A DNA stretch of 49,588 bases, from assembly GCF_003060965.1 (NCBI RefSeq), contig NZ_QAII01000105.1, forward strand, positions 1-49,588, read 5' to 3'. Every line of letters starts with the position of its first letter. The first letter of the stretch is position 1. A program made the position numbers and the translations under genes. Below are positions 17,985 through 26,717 of the stretch, piece by piece. The notes beneath the pieces are model-generated. The model searched no databases and was not told where the DNA came from. It saw nothing but the letters and a program-made list of their open reading frames with translations. The DNA is from Caulobacter sp. HMWF025 (GTDB taxonomy: Bacteria; Pseudomonadota; Alphaproteobacteria; Caulobacterales; Caulobacteraceae).

Positions 17985-18728
17985 TCAGCTCAGGGCGTTC
18001 AGTTCGGCGACAAAGTCGTAGGCGTCGCCACGATAGTAGGACTGCGTCACTTCAACGGCCCGCCCATCCTTGAGAAAGCCGCGTCGCTCGATCAGCAGGC
18101 CGGCGTCCTTGACCGGTACCCCGAGAAGCTCGGCGTGCTCGGCGGTGAACAGGACTGCGCGCAGGCGCTGCAGGGCCCTAACGGGCCGGTGTCCTGTCGC
18201 TTCAAGGGCTTCATAGAGCGAGGTTCCGACCGCTTCGGACGAGGTCAGGGCGAAGGCCGCGACCGTAGTGTACTCCACCGCCATCGGTGCCCCGTCGGCG
18301 TAGCGAATGCGCGCGAAGCGATAGACCGGGGTGCCCGGCGAGAGGCCCAGGGTCAGGGATTCCTCGGGGGTCACCGAGCCTTCGTTTCGGCTGATCCATT
18401 CGCTGCGGGGTACGCGCCCTCGCGAGATCATGTCCTCGGTAAAGGACGACAGCTTGGAGAAACTCTTTTCGACCCGGGCGGCCACGAAGGTTCCGGCACC
18501 CTGGCGGCGGGTCAGCAGGCCTTCGCTGACCAGGCCGTCCAGGGCCTTGCGCACCGTGATCCGCGAAATGTTGAACTCCTCGGCCATGTCGCGCTCGGCG
18601 GGCAGGGCGTCGTCGGGAGCCAGAACCTTCTTCTGGATGGCTTCACGCAGGGCGCGCTGCAGCTGCTTGTACAGCGGTGCGTGCTCCGAGCCGCCGGCGT
18701 CGAGGCGCCCGATCCGTTCTGAAAACAT
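17985..18728 (-). CDS. nagR: GntR/HutC-family regulator of GlcNAc use (UTRA domain)
   Basis: This 247-residue regulator has an N-terminal winged helix (PLYKQLQRALREAIQKK, then LPAERDMAEEFNISRITVRK and GLLTRRQGAGTFV) and a UTRA effector domain over the last 160 residues or so. By family knowledge the effector is probably a phosphosugar such as GlcNAc-6-P or GlcN-6-P. The ATG at 18728 is chosen over a TTG two codons upstream; GGGGAGG precedes both. It is the first gene of the nagR-nagB-nagA transcript and is divergent from the TBDT, so it can control both from the shared intergenic region. Confidence 0.92.
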   Translation of the reverse strand: MFSERIGRLDAGGSEHAPLYKQLQRALREAIQKKVLAPDDALPAERDMAEEFNISRITVRKALDGLVSEGLLTRRQGAGTFVAARVEKSFSKLSSFTEDMISRGRVPRSEWISRNEGSVTPEESLTLGLSPGTPVYRFARIRYADGAPMAVEYTTVAAFALTSSEAVGTSLYEALEATGHRPVRALQRLRAVLFTAEHAELLGVPVKDAGLLIERRGFLKDGRAVEVTQSYYRGDAYDFVAELNALS

Positions 18729-18986
18729 CGTCAAGTCCGCCTCCCCATACAGACTGCCATCCCCGGTTGGATGCCTCGATAGCATAGGACCATTTTCATA
18801 CCAATAAGAACGTGGTCTGCAATTGGTTTCTTTTTGGGCTTGTCATCAGATAAAATTTCGTCACAGTTAGGCTCCGAGGCCTGAGAAGTACCGCATTCTG
18901 CGGATGTCCGCAGAAAATTGGTACCAAATTGGGCTTGGGGTTCGGCTCCGGGCCCTTGGCCCGGCGAAATGGGGAGAAGCCGAGTT
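18729..18986. promoter_or_regulatory. divergent nagR / TBDT control region
   Basis: This 258-bp region is noticeably AT-rich and holds several TTGG/CCAA half-sites: ACCAA at 18800-18804, TTGGT at 18823-18827, and the perfect palindrome listed at 18918. GGGGAGAAG precedes the TBDT start. It should contain promoters in both directions; no -35/-10 boxes could be fixed. Confidence 0.6.
18918..18932. promoter_or_regulatory. palindromic operator candidate for NagR
   Basis: TTGGTACCAA (18918-18927) is a perfect 10-bp palindrome that overlaps CCAAATTGG (18924-18932, also symmetric). It lies about 60 bp before the TBDT start and faces the GntR gene. A NagR site is the simplest reading. Confidence 0.55.
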
Positions 18987-21662
18987 ATGAAGCGCATTCA
19001 AAAATCCATCCTGACCGCGTCCGCCAGTGCGCTGGCCGTTCTGGTCGCCATGCCCGCCTTCGCGCAGGATACGCCCAATGCGGTCGACGAAATCGTCGTC
19101 ACCGGCATCCGTGGCTCTCTGCAGGCGGCGCTGCAGCAGAAGCGGACCTCTGACCTGGTGTCGGAAGTCGTTACGGCTGAAGACATCGGCAAGTTCCCGG
19201 ACAAGAACGTGGCTGACTCGCTGTCGCGCGTCTCGGGCGTCAATGTCGTGACGGGTTCGGCCGCCGCCGGCGGCTTTGGCGAAAATGAGCGCGTCAGCGT
19301 TCGTGGTACTGATCCGAACCTTAACCTGACCCTGCTGAACGGTCACAACATGGCCACCGGCGACTGGTTCGTTCTTGACCAGACCAGCGGCGGGCGCAGC
19401 TTCAACTACTCCATGCTGCCGTCGGAAGTTGTCGGTCGCATCGACATCATCAAGAGCTCGGCGGCCAACATTCCCGAGGGTGGCGTCGGCGGTACCGTCG
19501 ACGTGCACACCCGCATGCCGCTGGACCTGCCCAGCATGACCGCCAATGCCTCGGTCCAGGGTCTCTATGCGACCCGCGCCGAGAAGTGGACGCCGCAGGT
19601 CTCCGGCATGCTCAGCTGGAAGAACCCCGAGAGCACCTTCGGGGTTCTGGTCGGCGCCTTCTACCAGGAGCGCGAATTCCGTCGCGATGGCCAGGAAATC
19701 CTCGGCTATTCGTCCTACGACAACTTCGCCGGCTCGGGTCAGACAGTTCTGGCTCCGAACCTGATCGGCAATGCCTTCTTCACCCAGACCCGTAAGCGCA
19801 AGGGCGTCAATTTCGTCTCCCAGTGGCAGCCGGACGAGAAGCTGGAACTGGCGTTCTCGGGCCTCTACACCAAGATGGAAGCCGACAATACCAACGTGAA
19901 CCACATGGCCTGGGTCGGTAACCTGATCAGCGCCAACACCGGTCCGGCGGGTTCGGCCGGCAACGCCCTGACCAGCTACAAGATCAGCAACGGCGTTCTG
20001 ACCGCAGCGACGTGGGCTGCTACCTCGCCGAACGGAACCAAGAGCCGCGGCCTGGTGCAGGATGACATCTTCCGCAGCGCGCACTCGACCTCGTGGGACC
20101 TGAACTTCGACGCCAAGTACCAGCTGTCGGAGAATGTGAAGCTGTCGGGCAACCTCGGCTACACCAAGGGCGAAGGGGCCACGGACGATACCGAGGCCTG
20201 GGAAACCTACTGGGAAACCGGCATGAGCTACGAGCTCGGCGCGCCGGTGACCAAGGTCAGCTATCCGGGTCTCGCCGCCGTGGGTTCGGCGGCCTATCTC
20301 AACAACTTCTACAGCTGGTCCTGGGGCGGCAAGGTCGATAGCCCGGATGAGGAGCTCTATGCCAAGGGCGACGTCGAATACACGGTCGACAACGGCTACC
20401 TGAAGACCCTGCTGTTCGGCGGTCGCTACACCGACCACACCCGCGAGGTGAACTACACTGCCTATGCCTGGTCCGGAAACGGCGTCAACAGCGGCACGTC
20501 CAATGTCGATCTGGGCTCGGTCGCCGGTGCAATGACCCCGTCGAACTACGGCGAGGACATCGGTCTGTCGGGCCAGGGCTATGTCACGGCCGACCGGGGC
20601 AAGGTCCTGTCGATCCTCAATGGCCAGAACGGCGGCCGTCAGTTTGCCTTCTATCCGCCGCTGAGCTTCTCGGTGCAGGAAAAGACCCAGGCTGTCTACG
20701 GCATGGCCAAGCTCGGCGGTGATCGCTGGCGCGGTAATGTGGGCGTTCGGGCCATCCATACCGAACAGGAAACCACCCAGTACTCGGCCAGCGTCCCGAC
20801 CAAGACGGTCACCAACGTCTTCGGCAGCTGGGGTGAGCGCAAAGTCAGCCGCGACTACTGGGACATCCTGCCCAGCGCGACCCTGGTCGTGGACGCGGAA
20901 GACGATGTCGTGGTCCGTCTGTCGGCCGCCAAGGTCATGTCGCGTCCCGGCTACGCCCAACTGGCCGGTGCCTTCAGCCTGAACGACACGGCCGTCACCG
21001 GCTCGGCCGGCGGCAACCCTGAACTGGATCCCTTCCGGGCCTGGCAGTTCAACGCGGCCGCCGAGTGGTACTACAAGCCCGAGGCCCTGCTGTCGGTCGG
21101 CGTCTTCCTGCTGGACATCGAAAGCTACATCACCAGCACGACCTTCAAGGAGTACCATGTCACCCAGCAGACCCAGCAGCGTCTGGGTCAGGGCAAGGGC
21201 GACACCTTCACGATGACGGGTCCGATCAACGGGGAAGGCGGTACCAACCGCGGCTTCGAAGTGACGCTCCAGCAACCCATCGGTGGCGGTTTCGGATTCA
21301 TCGGCAACTACACCTACTCGGACGCCAAGACCGACCTGGGCAAGCCGATCGATGGCAGCTCCAAGCACACCTATAACCTGACGGGTTACTTCGAGAACGA
21401 TCTGGTCTCGGCCCGCCTGGCCTATAACTACCGGTCAAAGTTCAAGTCGGGCACCGACCGCGGCACCGACATGTTCCAGGACAACTTCTCGACCCTGGAC
21501 GGCTCGGTCAGCGTCAATGTCAACGACACCGTCGCCCTGACCTTCGACGCCCAGAACCTGACCAATGAGAAGCTGAAGTACTTCGTGGGCACGCCCGACG
21601 TGCCCCGGGCGATCTATGACAACGGCCGGACCTTCTATGCCGGTGTCCGCCTGAAGTTCTAA
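18987..21662 (+). CDS. TonB-dependent receptor for GlcNAc/chitin oligosaccharides
   Basis: This 891-residue outer-membrane transporter has a signal peptide (MKRIQKSILTASASALAVLV, cleavage after AFA). The TonB box region and plug start at VDEIVVTGIRGSLQAALQQK, with ADSLSRVSGVNV and VSVRGTDPNLNLTLLNGHNM in the plug. The large barrel ends in Phe (TFYAGVRLKF). This architecture is the proteobacterial carbohydrate-TBDT type. Its position between nagR and the hexosaminidase matches the C. crescentus receptor shown to take up GlcNAc and chitin oligosaccharides (there confusingly also named NagA). The ATG at 18987 follows GGGGAGAAG. A strong hairpin follows the stop. Confidence 0.93.
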   Translation: MKRIQKSILTASASALAVLVAMPAFAQDTPNAVDEIVVTGIRGSLQAALQQKRTSDLVSEVVTAEDIGKFPDKNVADSLSRVSGVNVVTGSAAAGGFGENERVSVRGTDPNLNLTLLNGHNMATGDWFVLDQTSGGRSFNYSMLPSEVVGRIDIIKSSAANIPEGGVGGTVDVHTRMPLDLPSMTANASVQGLYATRAEKWTPQVSGMLSWKNPESTFGVLVGAFYQEREFRRDGQEILGYSSYDNFAGSGQTVLAPNLIGNAFFTQTRKRKGVNFVSQWQPDEKLELAFSGLYTKMEADNTNVNHMAWVGNLISANTGPAGSAGNALTSYKISNGVLTAATWAATSPNGTKSRGLVQDDIFRSAHSTSWDLNFDAKYQLSENVKLSGNLGYTKGEGATDDTEAWETYWETGMSYELGAPVTKVSYPGLAAVGSAAYLNNFYSWSWGGKVDSPDEELYAKGDVEYTVDNGYLKTLLFGGRYTDHTREVNYTAYAWSGNGVNSGTSNVDLGSVAGAMTPSNYGEDIGLSGQGYVTADRGKVLSILNGQNGGRQFAFYPPLSFSVQEKTQAVYGMAKLGGDRWRGNVGVRAIHTEQETTQYSASVPTKTVTNVFGSWGERKVSRDYWDILPSATLVVDAEDDVVVRLSAAKVMSRPGYAQLAGAFSLNDTAVTGSAGGNPELDPFRAWQFNAAAEWYYKPEALLSVGVFLLDIESYITSTTFKEYHVTQQTQQRLGQGKGDTFTMTGPINGEGGTNRGFEVTLQQPIGGGFGFIGNYTYSDAKTDLGKPIDGSSKHTYNLTGYFENDLVSARLAYNYRSKFKSGTDRGTDMFQDNFSTLDGSVSVNVNDTVALTFDAQNLTNEKLKYFVGTPDVPRAIYDNGRTFYAGVRLKF

Positions 21663-21668
21663 AGCCCG

Positions 21669-21701
21669 TCGGGACGCCCGCCCCCTCTCCGGGCGTCCCG
21701 A
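21669..21701 (+). terminator. strong hairpin after the nag TBDT gene
   Basis: TCGGGACGCCCG and CGGGCGTCCCGA form a perfect 12-bp stem with a 9-nt loop, 6 bp after the TBDT stop. There is no T run, so it may be an mRNA-stabilising or partial terminator. This would set receptor expression above the genes that follow. Confidence 0.6.
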
Positions 21702-21874
21702 TCCTGCCGATCAAACGGCGATTGCATCGGCCGCGTCATGCTTCAGGATCACCTGATGTCGCTCTGGCCCTGCCTCGCCCGATCCATTTCTCCTGACCTG
21801 CAAGCATGGAGCTTGGGCGGGGCGCGTGTCGCTCCGCCCACTTTTTTGCCGGGTCGTTTCGTGAGAGCCCTCTG

Positions 21875-24163
21875 ATGACCCTCGCCCGATCACTCATCGC
21901 CGTCCTGGTGTCCGCCGGAGCCCTTCTGGCCGCCGTCCCGGCCCTGGCCGCTCCCGTGGCGCTGACGCCCCTGCCGGTGAAGCTGACGACCGCCGAGGGG
22001 AGCTTTTCGCTATCTGCCCGCAGCCGGATCTTTGTCGCACGCGGCGATGTCGAGGCGCGGGGCGTTGCGACCCAGCTGGCCGATCTGCTCCGGCGCACGC
22101 GGGGTCTGAACCTCGCTGTCGTTGAGGGCGCGCCCCGGGCGGGTGAGGCCGGCATCGTCCTGGCCCGCGGCGGTCCCGCCGGAGAGGCCTACACCCTGCA
22201 GTCTGGCCCCTCGGGCGTTACCATCACGGCCGCCAGGCGGGCCGGACTGTTCTACGGTGCCATGACGCTCTGGCAGCTGGCCACCCAGGAGGCGGGCCGG
22301 GGTCCTGTGACCCTCCCCGCCGTGGCCATTGAAGACGCGCCGCGCTTTGGCTGGCGCGGCCTGATGATCGACAGCGCCCGCCACCTGCAGAGTGTGGAGA
22401 CCCTGCGCGCAATCATCGACGCCATGGCAGCCCACAAGCTCAACACGCTGCACTGGCACCTGGTCGACGACCAGGGCTGGCGGCTGGAGATCAAGAAGTA
22501 TCCGAAGCTGACCGAGGTCGGCGCCTGGCGCGTCCCGGCCGGTGCCGCGGGGCGCGATGCCCGCGGCAGGCCGGTACGCTACGGCGGCTATTACACCCAG
22601 GACCAGGTCCGGGACCTGGTGGCCTATGCCGCCGCCCGCAATGTGACCATCGTGCCCGAGATCGAGATGCCGGGCCATGCCCTGGCCCCGATCGTGGGCT
22701 ATCCGGCGCTGGGGGTGAACCCGAACCCGCCGGCCATGGATCGCAACAACTGGGGCATCTTCCCCTGGCTCTACAATCTCGACGACTCGACCTTCAGCTT
22801 TCTGAATGACGTGCTGGACGAGGTCATGGACCTCTTTCCGAGCGACTACATCCATGTCGGCGGCGACGAGGCCGTGAAGGACCAGTGGAAGGCCAGTCCG
22901 AAGATCCAGGCCCAGATGAAGGCCCTGGGCCTGAAGGATGAACACGAAGCCCAGAGCTATTTCATCCAGAGGGTCGGCAAGCATCTCTCCGCGCGCGGAC
23001 GCCGGCTGATCGGCTGGGACGAGATCCTTGAAGGCGGCCTGGCCCCCAATGCCACGGTCATGTCCTGGCGCGGCCTGGAGGGCGCGGTCGCGGCGGCTCG
23101 CCAGGGCCACGACACCGTCCTGTCGCCCTGGCCGCTGATGTATCTCGACAACCGCCAGAGCGCCTCGCCCGATGAGCCTCCGGGCCGCGGCCGGGTCGTC
23201 AGCCTGAAGGACGTCTATGACTTCGACCCCGCTCCGGCCGAGATGACGGTCGAGGAGCGAAAGCACGTGATCGGGCTGCAGGCCAACGCCTGGACCGAGC
23301 ACATGCGGACCGACCGGCGGCTCGAGACCATGGTCTTCCCCCGGATGGTCGCCCTGGCCGAGCGCGGCTGGTCGCCGGCGACGACGACGGACTGGGCCGA
23401 CTTCAATCGCCGTATGCCAGCGGAATTCGCGCGGCTGGACGCTCTGGGTGTGGCCTATGATGCCGTCCCCTTCGAGCCTCAGACGACCCTGTCGGCCGGT
23501 GCCGACGGCAAGGTTACGGTGGCCCTGGCCTCCAGCCTCGCCATCGGCGAGATCCGGTATGCCGTCGGTGGGTCTGAGCCGACCATGGCCTCGTCGCGCT
23601 ACCAGCAGCCTCTGGTTCTGGCGGCCAATGACAAGCTCCGGGCCCGGACCTTCGTGGACGGACGGCCGCTGGGACGGATCCGTGACCTGTCCGTTCATCC
23701 CGATTCCCTGCTGACCCGGACCGGCCACCAGCTGAAGGCCTGCAGTGACAAGCTGACCCTGCTGCTGGAAGACGATGCTCCGACGACCGGCGACCGGGCG
23801 GTCTTCCACATCGACATCATGAACCCCTGCTGGATCTGGGAGGGGGCGGACCTGAGCAAGGGCGCGGTGCTCACGGCGCGCATCGGCCAGGTGCCCTTCA
23901 ATTTCCAGATCGGTGCCGAGCGAGACCGTATTCCCCTGCGCGCTCCGGCCACGCCCGAGGGCGAGCTGGAGGTGCGGCTCGGCTGCGAGGGCGAGCGCAT
24001 CGCCGCCCTCCCGCTGGGCAAGGCCGCACGCGAGCCGGCCCTCTCGACGATCGCCGGCAAGATCCCGGCCCGCGACGGCAGGCATGACCTGTGCCTGATG
24101 TTCACGTCGAAAAGCGTCGATCCCACCTTCGCTATCGACCGCGTCACGCTGAAGCCGAACTAG
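21875..24163 (+). CDS. GH20 beta-N-acetylhexosaminidase, exported
   Basis: This 762-residue enzyme has a signal peptide (MTLARSLIAVLVSAGALLAA, cut after ALA). Residues about 30-145 are the GH20 N-terminal domain. The catalytic barrel follows, with NTLHWHLVDDQGWRLEI and the catalytic pair D331-E332 in HVGGDEAV. A chitobiase-like C-terminal fold follows (VGGSEPTMASSRYQ). The last 140 residues or so form an extra domain with paired Cys (KACSDK, NPCWIW, LGCEGE, HDLCLMF), which may bind carbohydrate. It releases GlcNAc from chitin oligosaccharides, probably in the periplasm after TBDT import, for the PTS encoded next. The ATG at 21875 has only a weak GAGAG upstream. Confidence 0.93.
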   Translation: MTLARSLIAVLVSAGALLAAVPALAAPVALTPLPVKLTTAEGSFSLSARSRIFVARGDVEARGVATQLADLLRRTRGLNLAVVEGAPRAGEAGIVLARGGPAGEAYTLQSGPSGVTITAARRAGLFYGAMTLWQLATQEAGRGPVTLPAVAIEDAPRFGWRGLMIDSARHLQSVETLRAIIDAMAAHKLNTLHWHLVDDQGWRLEIKKYPKLTEVGAWRVPAGAAGRDARGRPVRYGGYYTQDQVRDLVAYAAARNVTIVPEIEMPGHALAPIVGYPALGVNPNPPAMDRNNWGIFPWLYNLDDSTFSFLNDVLDEVMDLFPSDYIHVGGDEAVKDQWKASPKIQAQMKALGLKDEHEAQSYFIQRVGKHLSARGRRLIGWDEILEGGLAPNATVMSWRGLEGAVAAARQGHDTVLSPWPLMYLDNRQSASPDEPPGRGRVVSLKDVYDFDPAPAEMTVEERKHVIGLQANAWTEHMRTDRRLETMVFPRMVALAERGWSPATTTDWADFNRRMPAEFARLDALGVAYDAVPFEPQTTLSAGADGKVTVALASSLAIGEIRYAVGGSEPTMASSRYQQPLVLAANDKLRARTFVDGRPLGRIRDLSVHPDSLLTRTGHQLKACSDKLTLLLEDDAPTTGDRAVFHIDIMNPCWIWEGADLSKGAVLTARIGQVPFNFQIGAERDRIPLRAPATPEGELEVRLGCEGERIAALPLGKAAREPALSTIAGKIPARDGRHDLCLMFTSKSVDPTFAIDRVTLKPN

Positions 24164-24185
24164 AGTTTTCGAGAGAGTAGATCCC

Positions 24186-26714
24186 GTGGCCAACCTCGTT
24201 CTCTCCGCGCCGCTCAAGGGCTGGATCGCCCCGCTCGACGAGACGCCCGATGCGGTGTTTGCCCAGCGCATGCTCGGCGATGGCCTGGCCATTGATCCGA
24301 CGGGGTCGACCCTGCATGCGCCCTGCGATGCTGTGGTGATCTCGGTGCACCGTGCCCGTCATGCCGTAAGTCTTCGCGCCGCGAACGGGGCCGAGATCCT
24401 GATGCATCTGGGCCTGGAGACCGTTGCCCTGGACGGTGCGGGCTTTGAGGTGCTTGTGCGGGAGGGCGAGACGGTCACGACCGGACAGCCGCTGATCGCT
24501 TTTGATCTCGACTTCCTGGCCCAGAACGCCCGCAGCCTAATCACGCCGGTCCTGGTCACCAATCTGGAGGCCTTCCGGATCGTCACCCGGCATCAGGACC
24601 GCCCGACCGAGGTCGGTGAGGCGCTGATGGAACTCGTTTCACTCGAGGCCCGGCTCGCCGCTGCAGACACTCAGGATGGGGCGATCGAGGCGACGGTCGT
24701 CGTGCCGCTGAAGCATGGTCTGCATGCCCGCCCCGCAGCCCGCATTGCCGAGGCGCTACGGCCGTTCGCGGCCGAGCTCTCATTCATTCACGGCGACCGG
24801 CGCGCCAATGCCCGTAGCCCGATCGGCGTGATGGCGATGGCCATCCAGCACGGCGAGACGATCCGGGTCCTGGCCGGCGGGGCTGACGCCGAGGCGGCGC
24901 TTGCGGCGGTGGTCTCGCTGATCGAAAGCGGTATGGGCGAGGCCGGACCGGCACCCGCCAGGGCCGTGGCCGCCGTCTCTCCGGTGGTCGTGACCGAGAT
25001 CGCCGCGATCCCGGCTGAGGGCGTGCTGAAGGGCGTCCGGGCGGCACCGGGCCTGGCCATTGGCAAGGCCGTCCGCCTGGCGCACAGCGAGATCGCGGTC
25101 CGCGAAGCGGGCGCCGGTATCGCCATCGAACAGGCCGCTCTGGCAGAGGCCATGGCCAGGGTCCGGGGACGGCTGACGGAGGCATCGAGCCATGGTGACC
25201 GGGCGCGTCAGGCGATCCTGGCCGCCCACCTGGCCATTCTCGATGACCCCGAACTCACAGCCCAGGCCCAGGCACTCATCGCGCAGGGCAAGAGCGCCGG
25301 CCATGCCTGGAAGCAGGCGATCGGCGGCTATGTTGAGGCGCTGAAGGGCCTGGGCGATGCCCGCATGGCCGAGCGGGTTGACGATCTGATTGACCTGCAG
25401 CGCCAGGTCCTGCGGGCCCTGGCCGGAGAGGACGAGCACGCCGCAAGCCTCGCGCCCGGCTCGATCCTGCTCGCCGACGAACTGATGCCCTCCCAGCTGA
25501 TGGGACTGGAGGCCGGGGTGCTGGCCGGCTTCTGTACGGCGCGCGGCGGCCCGACCTCGCACGTCGCCATCCTCGCCGCCGCCATGGGCATTCCGGCCCT
25601 GGTCGCTGCCGGGGGCGCGGTCCTGACGATCGAGGACGGGGCGGCTCTCATCCTGGATGCCGATAGTGGCCAGCTCCGGGTTGCCCCCGATGCTCCCGCC
25701 CTGGAAGCCGCCCAGACCCGGCTGGCCCAGCAGCAGGAGCGCAAGGCCGCTGCACGCGCGACGGCCCACCAGACCAGTGTCACGCGCGACGGGGCTCGTA
25801 TCGAAGTCTATGGCAATGTCGGATCGCTCGGCGATGCCGAAGCCGCCGCCGCCAACGGGGCCGAGGGCTGCGGTCTGCTGCGGACCGAGTTCCTGTTCCT
25901 CGAGCGGGAAACGCCGCCCGATGAAGACGAACAGGCGCGGCAGTATCAGGAGATCGCCACCGCGCTCGACGGCAAGCCCCTGATCGTCCGTACACTGGAT
26001 GTCGGCGGCGACAAGGCCGCGCCCTATCTGCCGATCCCGGCCGAGGAGAATCCGGCGCTGGGCCTGCGCGGCGTGCGCGTCTCGCTCTGGCGGCCCCAGC
26101 TACTCAAGACCCAGCTCCGCGCGATCCTGCGGGTTCAGCCCGTCGGTCAGTGCCGGATCATGGTGCCCATGGTCGCCAGCCTGGACGAACTGCGCGCCGT
26201 CCGCGCGGTTCTGGACGAGGCGCGCCGCGAGCTGGGGGTCAGCGAGACGATCGAGCTCGGTGTCATGGTCGAGACCCCGGCGGCGGCGGTCACCGCCGAC
26301 CTGCTTGCCGCCGAAGCCGACTTCCTGTCGATCGGTACCAATGACCTGACCCAGTATGTGCTGGCCATGGACCGCGGAAATCCGGAGGTCGCCGCGCGGA
26401 TCGATGCCCTGCATCCGGCCGTTCTGCGGATGATCGCCCAGACCTGTGCGGGCGGGGCGCGGCATGGCCGCTGGGTCGGGGTCTGTGGCGGGGCCGCCTC
26501 CGATCTGGCCGCCGTGCCGATCCTGCTAGGGCTCGGCGTCACCGAGCTTTCGGCCACGGCCTCCAGCGTGCCCGAGGTCAAGGCTCTGGTCCGCCGTCTG
26601 GATCTCGAAGCGTGCCGGAGGCTTGCGGCTCAGGCCCTTGACCTGAGCTCGCCCGAGGCCGTCCGCGAACTTGCCGGGGGCTTTCTGGCCCAGTCTACCG
26701 AAGTGAAGGCCTAA
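24186..26714 (+). CDS. nagF: fused PTS protein EIIA-HPr-Enzyme I for GlcNAc
   Basis: This 842-residue multiphosphoryl transfer protein carries PEP phosphate to the permease. EIIA(Glc-type) is at about 1-155, with H59 and phospho-His H74 in ILMHLGLET. HPr is at about 165-250, with H180 in KHGLHARPAARI. Enzyme I is at about 285-840, with phospho-His H459 in GGPTSHVAILAAAMGIPAL, the PEP-binding region LRTEFLFLER and the active Cys C767 in GVCGGAASD. The start is GTG at 24186, preceded by GAGAG. It lies 22 bp after the hexosaminidase and 3 bp before nagE. The name follows the Ralstonia nagF/nagE usage. Confidence 0.95.
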   Translation: MANLVLSAPLKGWIAPLDETPDAVFAQRMLGDGLAIDPTGSTLHAPCDAVVISVHRARHAVSLRAANGAEILMHLGLETVALDGAGFEVLVREGETVTTGQPLIAFDLDFLAQNARSLITPVLVTNLEAFRIVTRHQDRPTEVGEALMELVSLEARLAAADTQDGAIEATVVVPLKHGLHARPAARIAEALRPFAAELSFIHGDRRANARSPIGVMAMAIQHGETIRVLAGGADAEAALAAVVSLIESGMGEAGPAPARAVAAVSPVVVTEIAAIPAEGVLKGVRAAPGLAIGKAVRLAHSEIAVREAGAGIAIEQAALAEAMARVRGRLTEASSHGDRARQAILAAHLAILDDPELTAQAQALIAQGKSAGHAWKQAIGGYVEALKGLGDARMAERVDDLIDLQRQVLRALAGEDEHAASLAPGSILLADELMPSQLMGLEAGVLAGFCTARGGPTSHVAILAAAMGIPALVAAGGAVLTIEDGAALILDADSGQLRVAPDAPALEAAQTRLAQQQERKAAARATAHQTSVTRDGARIEVYGNVGSLGDAEAAAANGAEGCGLLRTEFLFLERETPPDEDEQARQYQEIATALDGKPLIVRTLDVGGDKAAPYLPIPAEENPALGLRGVRVSLWRPQLLKTQLRAILRVQPVGQCRIMVPMVASLDELRAVRAVLDEARRELGVSETIELGVMVETPAAAVTADLLAAEADFLSIGTNDLTQYVLAMDRGNPEVAARIDALHPAVLRMIAQTCAGGARHGRWVGVCGGAASDLAAVPILLGLGVTELSATASSVPEVKALVRRLDLEACRRLAAQALDLSSPEAVRELAGGFLAQSTEVKA

Positions 26715-26717
26715 GCG

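Noticed and set aside
18867-21368. Very long open frame antisense to the nag TBDT; a similar one at 32462-35236 lies opposite the galactan TBDT
   Set aside because: High-GC codon bias leaves antisense frames open. The translations lack family motifs and the sense frames are clear receptors.
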